From: Ampullaceana balthica
Taxonomy: Eukaryota; Mollusca; Gastropoda; Lymnaeidae
DNA: 64,000 nucleotides
Reading direction: 5' to 3'
NCBI GenBank assembly: GCA_944989445.1
Contig: CALYLW010000124.1
Coordinates: forward strand, 2,501 to 66,500
Numbering within the stretch: position 1 is the stretch's first letter; each line of letters opens with the position of its first letter. The notes under the pieces are model-generated. The model was not told where the DNA came from. It saw only the letters and a program-made list of their open reading frames with translations, and ran no database searches. The position numbers were made by a program, and so were the translations under genes. Positions 1 through 12,531 of this stretch are shown one piece after another.

Positions 1-412
1 GGCCTATACATAACCTGTTTAAATAACAACTATTTTTGTCTATATTTCATCAAGATTCAGACATGTCAAACTACCAATGTCAAACGTCATGCACTTTTGT
101 CAAATATTGGAATAAATTATAATAAGGGTTTTATTTTTTCAGCCATGAAATGTGAAATTTGTGACGTAAACATCTATGTAGTGAAGTTTTTGTGCTCGCG
201 TTTGTTGTGTAATCAAAAACTTCACGCCAAGAGCGTACACCCATTTTTGTGTTAATACCCGAGTTTATACAAAATTGAAAAATAACAAATAAAAAAAATA
301 AAAAATTATTATTTTAGTTTTTACTGCGCGATATTCACCCAAAGAACATTATATAAAGCATAATAAACAACGAAATATGAAAGAAAAGACCCGAAGTTGA
401 AGTTTCGAATTT
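1..412. other. AT-rich intergenic sequence
   Basis: No gene or recognisable repeat is visible. Reading frames are short and the sequence is A/T-rich up to the start of a long GA tract. Confidence 0.6.
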
Positions 413-632
<220 letters not shown>

Positions 633-3110
633 TACAAAAATGTCTCAAGGCGGAAGAGGGAAGAAAATAAGAGCGGGATGAGTGGGCCAAGGAGTGAGGA
701 CATATTTTGTGAAGTTAATTCAGTGCAGGTCTGCCTTATATAAAAATAAAACGAAGTCTCAGTCCAATTTGAAAAACCTTCAAGTTTCCGGCTTCTGGAA
801 TGTATCTTGCAATGGATTCCGAAGTACTGACGCTGTTGTTTGTTTGTTTTTTTGTTTTTTTATATTTAAAGTTCTCGAGCCCGGATGTTTTTTGTTTGAT
901 TTGTTAGGATGAAGAAGACAGAAGCGAGATTGTAAAATAGAACGGAGAAATAGAGAAAGGTTACACAAGGTGATTTCTTCTGATAAGTACTCCTGAGCGA
1001 TAGTCTTCATACAGGAGGGGTAGGTGACTAATAACGTTTCGAAGACGATCCCTTTTGAACAGATATGAATACACAATATTGCATGTGTCACGGTTTAGGC
1101 ACATGTATTCTTGACCTTTGTACTCATCCCATCTGGTGAGTGGAATGAACATAACATGTATCAAATGCCAGAAATTATGTATAAATGAAACATTTTCATA
1201 TAAAAGTGTCTCTTTTAAGTGTACTTTTTGTTTATTAATTAATTATATTATGGTATTTAGTCGGTTCCCTTTAAGCGGGATCCAATACAACTTTTGAGTT
1301 TTAAAAAATGCATCAGGATAAGCCAAGCATTGAAAGCTAATTGTTTGTAATAAATATTCATAGAAATGGTTTATTCTTTTTAACAAAAATGTTTTTTAAC
1401 AAAGGCAGTTTTAATTTATATTTAATTTTGAAATGAAAATCATTAAGAAATCCATTCAAGAATAATTTTTAGGTCGTCTCTTTTTTTAATCTTAAGTTTC
1501 AGCTTCTGAATAATTTATGTTTTTCAGCGCTTTTTGACCTTACTGCCGCCTAATCTAAGACGTCTGCCAGAAATCTCGACCATTCGATACCGAGTTACCC
1601 GCCCGTGGTGATCCTTGACGCCACAGCGGAAAATCTTGTTCATCTCAATTTTCGGAATTTTAAATGAAATAAAATTCATCTTCCGGTTAAACATGAACCA
1701 AATCTGACACCACTTTAAAAAAACGTTTCAATTAATGCAAGATTTATTTATTGTGAGTTTTCTAGTCTGGATCTTTAAGGCTTGTGTTACGACATAATAA
1801 AGATTAAGATAATCTTAATGTCCCGAGACAAAGCCGTTAACCTTCAATGTTGTCGATTTTATTAAAAAAAACTGTTCATTCTTCTCTTTGGTTTGCAAAG
1901 GTCACCGTGAACTAAGAAAGGCGAAACGTTAATGTCAGTATTCTTCCAAATTAACTTTAAAATGACGTCATCATTTACTGTGGCATTACTTTGATTAATG
2001 TCGAGAATCTCGAATGTTCTCACTTCGTACTGAGCTACAGCGGTATTTTTTTTTGTATTTTTTATTTTTTATTTATTTATTTTTTTTATATTTTATTTTA
2101 TTTTTTTTTAAAAAATTTTTAAATTTTTTTTTGGAAATCAATGTTATTCCAACATATTGAACTTGACATAACATTATGTCAATTGATTTATCTCATAAAT
2201 AACTTTATAGAGAACAGATCGCCATTCCACAGGTCCTATGAACTGATATCTCCACACACATGTCTACTAGGCAGGCCTAGATGTATGACAGTCGATTAAC
2301 GCGATCAATCATATTACCGCCACAAAACATGCTTCCGCGTGAATATTTTTTCAATATTTGTTTAGGATGAGCTTCGTGACTTTAGAGAAAACTGGATTCA
2401 CAAAGGCAATTGTTACTTTTGTATTATTTTGTGAAATGGAACTTATTTAGATAAAGGGGGAATTTTTGAACTCTTAAATAAGTGTAAATGAATCAAATTT
2501 CGTATTTCCGATTCGTTGGTTTTAACACTAATCTCCATTACAAAATACTTTGATGAATTCAACTTTGCAGTTTGAAAAGAAACAACTCTAGTAATAATTT
2601 TTTGATATACGAGTGAATACGCTTGTGATACTCTTGCTTTTAGTCATTGCAGTACAAACCGTGATGGGAGCATCTTTCTTGCCTTTGCCCCGCCTAAATA
2701 CTAAATACCTGGTCCGGGTTGACTGACATCAACAGTAATGTAGACGCCAACATTCCTGTCCCAGCCACGAGGAACGACCATGCAGAGATTGCCATTCCAC
2801 CGTTTGATAACGAGCAACAGATCCAGCTCATCATCTCTTTCTCTTCATTCCCCGTCAGCCCGAGTCGTTAGATAAATATAAAAGTGACGTGAACAGAGAG
2901 AAGGTGATCTCAAAGACGGCTCTAAGATGTGTTTAAAACGATGGGTGGGGGTGAGGTTAGGTGCGTTGTCATTTACAAAAGTTACAAAGAAGACATGCAT
3001 CAGAGGGCGAAGATTTGAAGCCGCTTGCGGTGAAGCTGTGCAATATGGCATTCATATAAAATAAACAAAACCAAATGTTTAACTTACAAACGAATCTCAC
3101 ATATAGGCGC
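633..3110. other. intergenic sequence without recognised gene
   Basis: No supported coding region. A T-rich, low-complexity stretch lies at about 2041-2140. Short frames around 682-1164 and 2845-3051 have no recognisable domain and no neighbouring exon structure. The part around 2650-2880 is slightly more GC-rich but carries no identified motif. Confidence 0.5.
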
Positions 3111-3114
3111 GATA

Positions 3115-3240
3115 TATGGGTCACTGTGGTATGATCTATTGGCTACTGTAGTGCGATCTATTGGTTACAGTAGTACGATCTGTTGGTTACTGTGGTGCGA
3201 TCTACTAGTACTTTAATACGATCTACTGGTTATTGCTGTA
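3115..3240. repeat. minisatellite, ~31-bp unit, about 4 copies
   Basis: Degenerate tandem units carry the shared words CGATCTATTGGTTACTGTAG and GATCTACTGGTTA. Copies differ at many positions, so this is an old array. Confidence 0.8.
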
Positions 3241-3504
3241 AATTTGATTTTTGAAAGATTTTGTTACTGCTTTATTTCTTACTCTATTGTATCCGGTCAA
3301 AACTTCTACTTTCCTTGTTCATACTATTGACAATTCGATAAACTTTTTGTTTATATATAAGCCTTCGATCTTACTAATAAGATATTATTTTTAATATATT
3401 GGCATTGTTGCTTTGGAAGCTATCCTAGATTTATTCAGAGACGGTGAACATTCAAGATAACAGTGTATATGATAATATTGTTGAAAACAATGACAGGCGC
3501 TAGG

Positions 3505-3665
3505 AATTGCAAATAGCCAACCACAATCATTACACAGCCTTACTTATCAAATAGCCAACCACAATCATTACACAGCCTTACTTATCAAATAGCCAACCAC
3601 AATCATTACACAGCCTTACTTATCAAACAGCCAACCACAATCATTACACCGCCTTACTTATCAAC
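3505..3665. repeat. minisatellite, 38-bp unit, 4 copies
   Basis: Four nearly identical 38-bp units begin AAATAGCCAACCACAATC and end CCTTACTTATC. The low divergence suggests recent expansion. Confidence 0.93.
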
Positions 3666-4060
3666 ATATTATGGAGATAAGCACTCCACGAGAAATAAAT
3701 CAGACCGACATTTGAGCATGCATTGTACTTAGCCAGATTCCTGACCTATCAACACGTCAACTAACGAAACCATTATCTCTCTCTCGACAAAACCGGAATA
3801 ATAAAATAATTTTTAAAAAGTAGTGGCTCACGTGCAATGGCATGCCGGGAAGTTGTTAAGCAGTTGTAGGGCATGCCTAACCTGTCACGTGTGCTGATAG
3901 ACGTGTCAATCACGCGTACAACTGTCCAGCGGTGGCGCTCTGCCCACGTTCTCTACTCTACCTTCTCGGCCCCATCGTGACGGCACACAATCTCATGCTG
4001 ACATTCGCTTCTTCTGTTCGTGTTCTTTAGGGGCTTTTCATTCAGCTCCTACTTCGGGTA
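3666..4060. other. intergenic sequence, somewhat GC-richer
   Basis: No gene is recognised. GGCATGCC occurs twice around 3838-3880. The block ends where the long ~82-bp satellite begins. Confidence 0.5.
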
Positions 4061-5215
4061 CTTCCGTTCAAACTGTTAGTTTTAGACAAGTAGAAACATC
4101 TGTTGTTGGGCTTCAAACCAGAAGCACTTCAGACTAATTTCTAACAGTGCAAACTGGTAGTTTTAGACAAGTAGAAACATGTGTTTTTTGGGCTTCAAAC
4201 CAGAAGAACTTCAGACTAATTTCTAACAGTGCTAACTGGTAGTTTTTAGACAAGTAGAAACATGTGTTTTTTGGGCTTCAAACCAGAAGAACTTCAGACT
4301 AATTTCTAACAGTGCTAACTGGTAGTTTTAGACAAGTAGAAACATGTGTTTTTTGGGCTTCAAAACAGAAGAACTTCAGACTAATTTCTAACAGTGCTAA
4401 CTGGTAGTTTTAGACAAGTAGAAACATATGTTGTTGGGCTTCAAACCAGAAGCACTTCAGACTAATTTCTAACAGTGCTAACTGGTAGTTTTTAGACAAG
4501 TAGAAACATGTGTTTTTTTGGGCTTCAAAACAGAAGAACTTCAGACTAATTTCTAACAGTGCTAACTGGTAGTTTTAGACAAGTAGAAACATATGTTGTT
4601 GGGCTTCAAACCAGAAGCACTTCAGACTAATTTCTAACAGTGCTAACTGGTAGTTTTTAGACAAGTAGAAACATGTGTTTTTTGGGCTTCAAAACAGAAG
4701 AACTTCAGACTAATTTCTAACAGTGCTAACTGGTAGTTTTAGACAAGTAGAAACATGTTGTTTGAGCTTCAACCCAGAAGCACTTCAGACTAATTTCTAA
4801 CAGTTCTAACTGGTAGTCTTAGACAAGTAGAAACATGTGTTTTTGGGCTTCAAAACAGAAGAACTTCAGACTAATTTCTAACAGTGCTAACTGGTAGTTT
4901 TAGACAAGTAGATACATATTATGGTAATGTGCATCAAACCAAAAGCACTTCAGACTAATTTCTAACAGTGCTAACTGGTAGTTTTAGACAAGTAGAAACA
5001 TGTTGTTTGAGCTTCAACCCAGAAGCACTTCAGACTAATTTCTAACAGTGCTAACTGGTAGTTTTAGACAAGTAGAAACATATGTTGTTGGGCTTCAAAC
5101 CAGAAGCACTTCAGACTAATTTCTAACAGTGCTAACTGGTAGTTTTAGACAAGTAGATACATCTGGTAAGGGGCATCAAACCAAAAACAATTCAGACTAA
5201 TTTGTAACAGCGCTA
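4061..5215. repeat. satellite array, ~82-bp unit, about 14 copies
   Basis: Each unit contains AGACAAGTAGAAACAT, then a variable GGGCTTCAAA(A/C)CAGAAG segment, then CAGACTAATTTCTAACAGTG. Two unit types can be told apart. One has GTGTTTTTTGGG with CAGAAGAACTTC, the other ATGTTGTTGGG with CAGAAGCACTTC. They alternate over part of the array, which points to a dimeric higher-order unit. The last unit, near 5150-5215, is degenerate. Confidence 0.95.
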
Positions 5216-5243
5216 ACTCTTCGCTTTGAACCGCCTCCACCAC

Positions 5244-5484
5244 AGCATATCTTGTCTTATGCATTACACGCGCTCATTATATACAGAAGATTATTTCGTC
5301 CTCAACGTATCCATTGTTTGTGACTAGTCTTGCATTTTATTGGAGTTTTTTCAATTTTTATAGTGAGTTGGTTTTCCTGTTGTTTTTTTTTCAGGCAACA
5401 AATACTATGCCCGAATGCAAGAGGGGGAGAAAGAGTATATGTATTTATTTATTCTCTCATATGGAACGAGAAAAGTCTTTTTAC
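5244..5484 (-). mobile_element. family L LINE, 3'-end remnant
   Basis: Read on the minus strand this is a decayed copy of the 3' end of family L, also present at 45200-45430, 51190-51380, 55597-55830 and 63560-63745. Shared landmarks on the plus strand are the CAGAAGATTATTTCGTCCT block, a Leu/Phe-rich TTGGTTTTCCTG block and TCAGGCAAC. No coding capacity remains. Confidence 0.8.
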
Positions 5485-5800
5485 ACCATTTTATTTAACT
5501 CACAATGTTTGTATGTTGTATGTTGTATCCGTCAAATCTTGTAACGTAAAATTAAACCACTTCTAATGGTCCTAGAGATCTCAAAATTTAACCACAGATA
5601 GATCTTGGATAACAATGCATTGTATCAAAATTTCAGATCGATCGAATGTACCGTAATTAAATAAATGCATTTTTAGTTTATACTTCTATATAATCTGTAT
5701 CCGTGATATTCTTGACTTTCACGTGAATGTCCCCGGAGTTCACAACCAGCCATGGATGACGACATTCCAGTTGTAAAACAGCTCAGTAATCGAAACTAAA
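5485..5800 (-). mobile_element. family A element, subfamily 2, partial
   Basis: The minus strand matches the family A core, with TTCGATCGATCTGAAATTTT next to ATACAATGCATTGT. The subfamily-2 block (AAGATCTATCTGTGG, then GGACCATTAGAAGTGG) is shared with copies at 47240-47430 and 50490-50640. No ORF. Confidence 0.85.
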
Positions 5801-5842
5801 TTGAAATTGACATGATATTCAAGAGGAACAACTGGTATTTGT

Positions 5843-5922
5843 GTAGCCTAGTTGGCCGAATTGTTGGCTTAATGGATTTTCGACCTGGGGGTACTGGGTT
5901 CAATTTTCAGTTGGGGAAACTG
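5843..5922 (+). other. tRNA-like (SINE-type) module
   Basis: A-box-like TAGCCTAGTTGG (5844-5855) and B-box-like GGTTCAATT (5897-5905) lie 53 bp apart, start to start, as in tRNA-derived Pol III promoters. A convincing closed cloverleaf is not evident, so this is more likely a SINE head or tRNA pseudogene than a working tRNA. Confidence 0.55.
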
Positions 5923-6082
5923 TTTTTTTTTAAATACATAAATTTGTCATTAATAATCTATCTTTTTACCACTATCACATTTAAGTTATAAACAACGAAG
6001 TTTGACTAATTAAATTGAATTGATTATGTCAAAAAAATTGATTTAAAAATTGTGTTACTAAAAAGTAGAAAATAAAATATTT

Positions 6083-6491
6083 AAAAAATCTTTTTTTTAA
6101 AGGACACGCTTTTATTTACATATAGAAAGTGCATTAAAAAGAAGAAAATAAAAATTTTCAATCCGTCAACCTATCGACTGCACATAAAAGCTTGGGGCCC
6201 TCATCACAACTCGCTATCAAGTAGAAGGCTGCGAAACATAAATACAAATTTATATGAATATTAATAACCATTTAAAGTTTCACAACTTTGATAATATACA
6301 TGCTACTATCATATTAATTAGAAAAATTGATCTGTATGCAAAAGAGTAGTTGCAATAAGAAATGAGTTGTGATGGGCGCCCCACGCTTTTATGTGCAGTC
6401 GATAGGTTCACGGATTGAAATTTTTAATTTCTTCTTTTTAGTGCACTTTCTATTTGTAAATAAAAGCGTGTTCTTTTAAAATAAGATTTTT
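6083..6491. mobile_element. MITE/foldback element with ~130-bp inverted arms
   Basis: The left arm (6083-6213) and right arm (6363-6491) are inverted copies with few mismatches. They share ACACGCTTTTATTTAC, ACCTATCGACTGCACATAAA and CATCACAACTC. The ~150-bp loop is AT-rich and non-coding. Related arm sequence recurs at about 47045-47100 and 50225-50400. A target-site duplication could not be fixed. Confidence 0.85.
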
Positions 6492-6589
6492 AAAATAGTT
6501 TATTTAATCCCATGTCTATCTGATTTTCGTAAAAGATTATTGTTGGGTTGTATATCCAAGTCAGATATTAATGCCTTATGTGTTTTTAT

Positions 6590-6830
6590 CAATTTGCTTT
6601 TTGTTGTTCTATCCCATAGTGTTTTTAGGTTTAGTGATTTAACTAATTTTGTAGATTTTGACTATTCAATAACAATGAATCTTGATGATTCTCTTTTTCT
6701 GAATTACATTTTGTAGCTCTATTTTAACTTCTTTTTATTTGTTAGATGGGTTCCATACAGAAAGTTGTTACTCTGTTAAAGGATTACCAATGTAAGATAG
6801 CATTTTAGTTTTATGTCCTTCTTAAAGTGT
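6590..6830 (-). mobile_element. family L LINE remnant, RT C-terminal region
   Basis: On the minus strand this aligns with 44910-45090 of the longest L copy. Shared words include AAAACTAAAATGCTA near one end and TTAGTTAAATCA near the other. Stops and indels destroy the frame. Confidence 0.7.
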
Positions 6831-6839
6831 GTTTCCAAT

Positions 6840-7061
6840 AGGTGATTGTATCACACACGCAAAGTCCCTTGTGGTGTGCTCTTTGGAAATAAATGCGCCC
6901 CAGTCTTGGAATAGTCTTACAGCAAAGGAGAGTTCAGTCAGTTTCAGTCCGTAAAAGTGGTCGCGCTGCGTATTATATTAAACACAATCAATACTTTTAG
7001 TAATGTCACACATATAAGGGATTTATAGTCAAAAACTTTGTTTTTACGGGGTTGTTTAATT
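6840..7061 (-). mobile_element. family A element, 5'-terminal fragment
   Basis: The minus strand reads the family A leader, GTAAAAACAAAGTTTTTGAC, followed by the subterminal repeat AAATCCCTTATA. It lies in the same orientation as, and directly against, the copy at 7062-7480, forming a head-to-tail pair as seen again at 61.3-62.5 kb. Confidence 0.8.
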
Positions 7062-7480
7062 TAACACTTTTATTAACTTCACCGTCTTGTCGTGATCGCT
7101 CTCCTGGTCGGGCGGAAAAAAATAAAAGTAAAATATGACCCACTTCCCGTGATGCTATCGAGCTGAAATTTTGCACATAGACTTGTGTCAGCTAACAATG
7201 CATTGTTTCAAAATTTCAGATCGATAGAATGCACCCTAATTTAATTAATGCATTTTAGTTTATCTCTATGTAACTATATATATATCCGTCTGCTATTGTT
7301 GACATCCACGTGTCACTGGAGTTCACTCCAGCCCTCGATGACCACGTCCCATGTTTTACAGCAAGGGGGAGTTCAGTCAGTTTCAGTCTGTAAATGTCTG
7401 TCGCGTTTGAACATTATCAATACTTTTATTTATGTCTCATATATAAGGCATTTATAGTCAAAAACGTTGTTTAATTTTCT
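7062..7480 (-). mobile_element. family A element, subfamily 1, nearly complete
   Basis: The minus strand carries, in order, a leader with the subterminal repeat (decayed at 7445-7455), the core with ATCGATCTGAAATTTTG-like sequence, and the 3' segment ending near GGCGGTGAAGTTAATA. A GTGGGTCATATTTTACTTTT-like block near 7130 is shared with 47865-47885. No ORF. Confidence 0.85.
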
Positions 7481-9630
7481 TTTTAAGCTGAGTTTTGAAT
7501 ATCGGAGCGTGGTGGGTATCCACGACAAAGCATGTGTAGTGACTGACGGTGTCCGACCATATCATATTCTCATTTAACCAATATACTCAACTGTAAAAAA
7601 AAATCTGTTGAAACTACTTAAGATTTTTCGTTGGCTTTCAACTTCGCTCATTTTCTCATAACGGCTAGCGGCTAATCATTTTAATACCTGAAAAATGTCA
7701 TTATAACTTCATATGTTTCCTTCTGAAAGATGTAACTATTCATATTTTTTTCATAAAGTTTCGTCATTATTTTCTTAAATGTGATACCGTGTAATATTTA
7801 AGAAAGTAATGACAAAACTTCAAATGAGATATAATGTTTACGATGTGTTAACCTTTAGAGATATTTAAGATAGTAATGAGAAAACTTCAAATGAGATATA
7901 ATGTTAACGATTTGTTAACCTTTAGAGGCGCATCTTTTAGATTCGCGTGAATGATAAAAAGAAAATGAACCTACAAACAAACGAAAAATGACCAAGCATT
8001 GATATTAAATGCTAACAATCTTTATTTAATCTATCTCACATGATAACATGTTTCCCTGTTTCCCTTAAAATTGTGGTGCGGACTAAATCACAGGATGGCT
8101 ATGATAATGACTAAATCCAGCTTATTTCAATTAACCCCAAACACCCGACGATCGTTCATGCGTGACGATTGTTGCCCCTGGCGTTGTTTCAATGCCCTAA
8201 AAATCACAGCATCCATTTCTCGTCAGACGTGGCGCTCTGTGGGAATCTGAAAGCTTAACAGGATAACCGTATTCTGTGAGTGCCGGACATTGCCGTCTAA
8301 TATACGACCGTCACAATCCCTTCCGTCCTCATATGCTGACCGTTGTTGATGGAACTGGTCGGCTTTTCTGTATCAATGTGTCGGCTGCGGGGGGTGGGGG
8401 TGAGGGGGTAATTTTATGGCTTTTTAGGGCTGAGTAAAATGTATGCTCTTTAATGTACTTTAGCGCCAAAGTAGACTTGGGAATTTTACAAGTTCTTTAG
8501 TTGAGTACTTAAGTACTTTTGTGGGGGATATTTCAAGTAAATATCTTTACTTTTCACAGGAAATATCATCTGCTTAATTTCAGCGACAAATTTTTTTAAA
8601 GTAAATTACTTCATTACAAAAATGATTATTGTTTACTATTTGTTTTAAAAAGCTGAAACAACCACACAAAAAACATTTACAATTTTCTCAGATAAATTAT
8701 CAGACTATATCTTGTATTAAAAATGTTTGTAAACATATAGATTTACTACACTCTTGTTGACAATGACGATAACAAAATAGATGGTAAGAAAAAAGAATAT
8801 AACAAACAAACAAGGTAACCAAATAGAATGTGATGAAATAGAAGGTAAAATATGAAAGGTAACAAAATAAACGGTGAAAAAATAAGTCAACAAAATAGTT
8901 TGTTGCAACATTTAAAAAGATAACATGAATAATAAACGTAAACCATTCACTAAATTCCTAGATTATGACGTCTACGCCAATGTGACCTCATTTGCCCAAC
9001 ATATATTATCTGCTGAAGGACGCGGCATTCGTTTATCTTATCCAGCATACATTCATAATTTAACAATCCTTATTTTTCCTCTTAGAATTTAATAAAGTTC
9101 CTTACATCCGGTCACATTGAAACTTTTTTCTCAAGCCTTCAAACTCATTACTTTTCTTGTTTTTAGTAGTGAAGAGTTCCGGAAAGCATGTCTCCCCGCT
9201 TCTATAAATCCCGACAGCGTTTAAATCTGGTCACAAAATCGATTTCTTGTGATTTTGCTCTCGTTGTCAAAATAGAAAAAAATATGGCTTGAAATGTTTT
9301 GAGTCAAGAATATTTGACATGGTGGGGCTTCCCTAGACGTGGTTATTCATTGAGAAACTTAATGAAACATGTCTGCCAGCACGTGGTCATGACCGGAAGT
9401 GGCGGACACGACACAACTATTTTTGAACATCGATTATACAGTGGAGGCTGACACTGACTGGTCCAAGGTGGTTAATGCGATCTTTTATCAAACTTGATTG
9501 ATGACTCTTCTTTTGTCTCATGAAATCAAGATTTGCTGACATGGGCCTTGTTAAGACAAGAGAAATGTCTTGGTTTCGATTTGCTCGAGAACGGTTCTCA
9601 CGTTGCTTATCGTGAGTGGTCTGGGATGTA
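7481..9630. other. intergenic sequence
   Basis: No supported gene. A G-rich run lies at 8387-8410. The only clear structure is the duplication listed at 7794-7927. Confidence 0.5.
7794..7927. repeat. 67-bp tandem duplication
   Basis: Two adjacent units begin ATATTTAAGA and end TTAACCTTTAGAG, both containing ACTTCAAATGAGATATAATG. Confidence 0.85.
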
Positions 9631-9631
9631 T

Positions 9632-9886
9632 TGATTAGATATTTCTTGTTCTCTTGCATTGATTAGATATTTTTGTTCTCTTGCATTGAATAGATATTTC
9701 TTGTTCTCTTGCTTTGATTAGATATTTCTTGTTCTCTTGCATTGATTAGATATTTCTTACTCTCTTGCATTGAATAGATATTTCTTGCTCTCTTGCATTG
9801 ATTTGATATTTCTGTTCTCTTGCATTAGTTAGATATTTCATGTTCTCTTGCATTTATTAGATATTTCTTGTTCTCTTGTATTAGGA
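9632..9886. repeat. minisatellite, ~28-bp unit, about 9 copies
   Basis: Units read approximately ATTGATTAGATATTTCTTG plus TTCTCTTGC, with small variants. Confidence 0.93.
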
Positions 9887-12523
9887 TAGTCAATCTTAGA
9901 TTTTTGTTTCCTTATTTTCTCTGAGCACATGTTATTTTTGTAAATACATTAATAAATCTAAAAAAGAGTCGGATAGATTTCTTCATTTTTAAAAAGAATT
10001 TATTTCCGTTACTCTATGCATATTAATCGAACAGATATTGTATCAAATTCAGAGTTTGAAGTAGATCAATAACATAGAGTAATGATGGTGTGCTATAATA
10101 AGTTTTTGAACTAACGATGTCATAATAATGTACCATATCAGTAAACAAATTATGTCCATTGATACAGATAGAAATAGTTTTGTCATGTCTAATTAATTTC
10201 AGTGCAAAACAAACCATATTATAAAGACCGGTTTTAGAATAAACCTAAGAAATGGATGTATCGCTGTATTATAAGGGAGATCAACCAACTCAACCACGGA
10301 TATTTTTTTTTAATTGAGCGGCCAAAAATCTCTAAAAGGCTCGGAATATTTCATTCATCTCTGGTGGCTGCGTCATTGCTGAAACTGTTGGACCGCTGTC
10401 TTGCAACTAATCCGGTAAATCACCGTCTGTTTGTGTCTGCACATAGTCATCCAGACTCGGCACCTTTGTATCTGAAGCCCCCTAGCGGGGAACAGATATG
10501 TTGGCATCTGGGATTTTGCTCCTTTTGTTGTGTTGCCAAACTCTCAATGTTATTGGACCAGGGCAATGCAAACCTCGCTGACTTCCAATAAACAGAATCG
10601 TGCGTGCTTGACTGGCTTCTTATGATGAATAGAATAAAACATATCCAGCAGACTTGTACATCGAAATTATTGATTTATCCTGGTGCATACAACGGTGAGA
10701 TTGAATGCAAGCATGAGTTCTTCAGCCTGCTTGATCTCAGCTCAACACCTATTGGTGAGATTGTGATAAATTTCTACACTATTTAACGCACATAAAGCAT
10801 AAGAGTAACAGTAACAAGAATAATGATTTGTTGACAATGGCAACACCATTTGTCGGTCGGCTTTATAAATCAACGCTACGCTTGAAAAAAAAACAAGTAT
10901 AATTCCCGATGTAAGCGCTAAATTATATTTGTACGAATTTAATTGAAAATTGCCTCTTTTCTTTTACGGATATTTAAAAACTAATGTAATTATATTTTTG
11001 AAAAAATATGATTATGCTTTAAAACGAGTGCCAATTTTTTAAATAAATTTTATCAGATTGGAATTTCTCAACATTACGGGAATGAAAAAGTGTTGGGTGT
11101 ATTTTCATCCGGTATTGTTGTGCCTTACATTGTTAATTTTAGCTTTATTAGAAAAAATGTCTATTTTAAGACTAGCTTGTGACAGAAGCCACGTCGTGCG
11201 TGTAAAGCTGTCTCCATTCAGTGTTTGGAGCTCACGATTAAACATTTCGGCTAGTTTTGTATAGTAAAAAAATACAGTTCTTCATCGCATCAAAGATGAT
11301 CCTATAGAATCTAGATCAATGAATCTCAAAAAGATCTTGAGGTTATCAAAAGTATATTAAAGTATTATCCTTTTTCGTTCTGACGTCCAAAAACATTTAA
11401 ACATTAACCAAACAATTGCTTAAATATAATTTATGCATCTTCTGGTTTCTTGGCAGAGTGCGGGAAAATAATTGAGAACCTCTGATCTGTTATTTTAAAA
11501 GAAATATCGTCTCATAGCATGAACAACGCACGCCTGGAAGACATCAATGTGTATACATCACTTTGCGCAGCGATAGCAGACGGCTATATATAACACGGCT
11601 TATTTCTAGAATTTCATGTTTCGATCTTTTTTTTTCTAAATCTAAGTCATTTAAGTTCCAAATTTCTCAGCTGTAATTTTTGTTGTCGACGTGCAATGGA
11701 AATGGAAAGTTTTGCACTTTTCAAAGAGTTAAAATTTTGCAAACCGACGCAAAGTTATTACACTTATACATTTAGTACAACTTTCTGTGTTTATGTCATC
11801 ATCATTTAAATTTTTTTAAATTCTGTTTATAGTCTCACATGAACTATGTGAGTGCGAGGACGTAAGGCTTTATCACTAACGAATAGTCGTGTACGTGGTT
11901 TGCTTCTTTTTTTAAAAAATCGAATATTGTGACGCTCTAGTCATCTGACATCTTCCCATTTAAAACTTGCACCTAAGTAAAATGACTCGAGGATTTTGAT
12001 GGATGTGGTAGAGTGATTGGAGAGGTCCAGGAGGGCGGTTGAGTACTGGCTCGGGTGGAGAGGAACGGGGAAAGGGGTGCGGGTGCAGGCAGACATTGTG
12101 GAATCAACTTTGGTTCTCTAGCATCAAATTCAAATTTGTTTTTAGCAAGAAACCACCAACCAGCTCACGTCAGCCGGAATCAAATAATGGTGGACTGGGG
12201 CCGGTCTTAATCAATCTGAAACTGAGACAAAGTAAAGGGAGACCGGTGATACTGAAAATGAATCAGACTTCCTTCCCCTGCCTCCGCTGTTCCTCGCCCC
12301 CAATCTCCACCCTCCCCTACCAACCGCGACGTTTTCTTAAAGGAAATCGGAAATATGTTTTCTCTTCAATCATGATTAGGATTATCTATTCTTATCTGCT
12401 TTCTTTTCGAATGTCGACTTACTTTAAAATGAGTATCTGAAGGTTAAATATGAAAAATTGGCTAAATTTGTACCATCAATACATAGTAAGCTCACCGTAC
12501 GCTTAGAAATAAATCATGTAAAG
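9887..12523. other. intergenic sequence without recognised gene
   Basis: Open frames at 10256-10591 (111 codons) and 12039-12440 (133 codons) were examined. Neither shows a known domain, signal peptide or exon-like context, so they are not called as genes. The rest is AT-rich. Confidence 0.5.
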
Positions 12524-12531
12524 AATTTTAC

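Noticed and set aside
10256..10591. 111-codon ORF as a host gene
   Set aside because: No domain or family resemblance, and the frame ends without supporting context.
12039..12440. 133-codon ORF as a host gene
   Set aside because: No recognisable domain, low-complexity Pro/Ser content and no splice or repeat context to support it.
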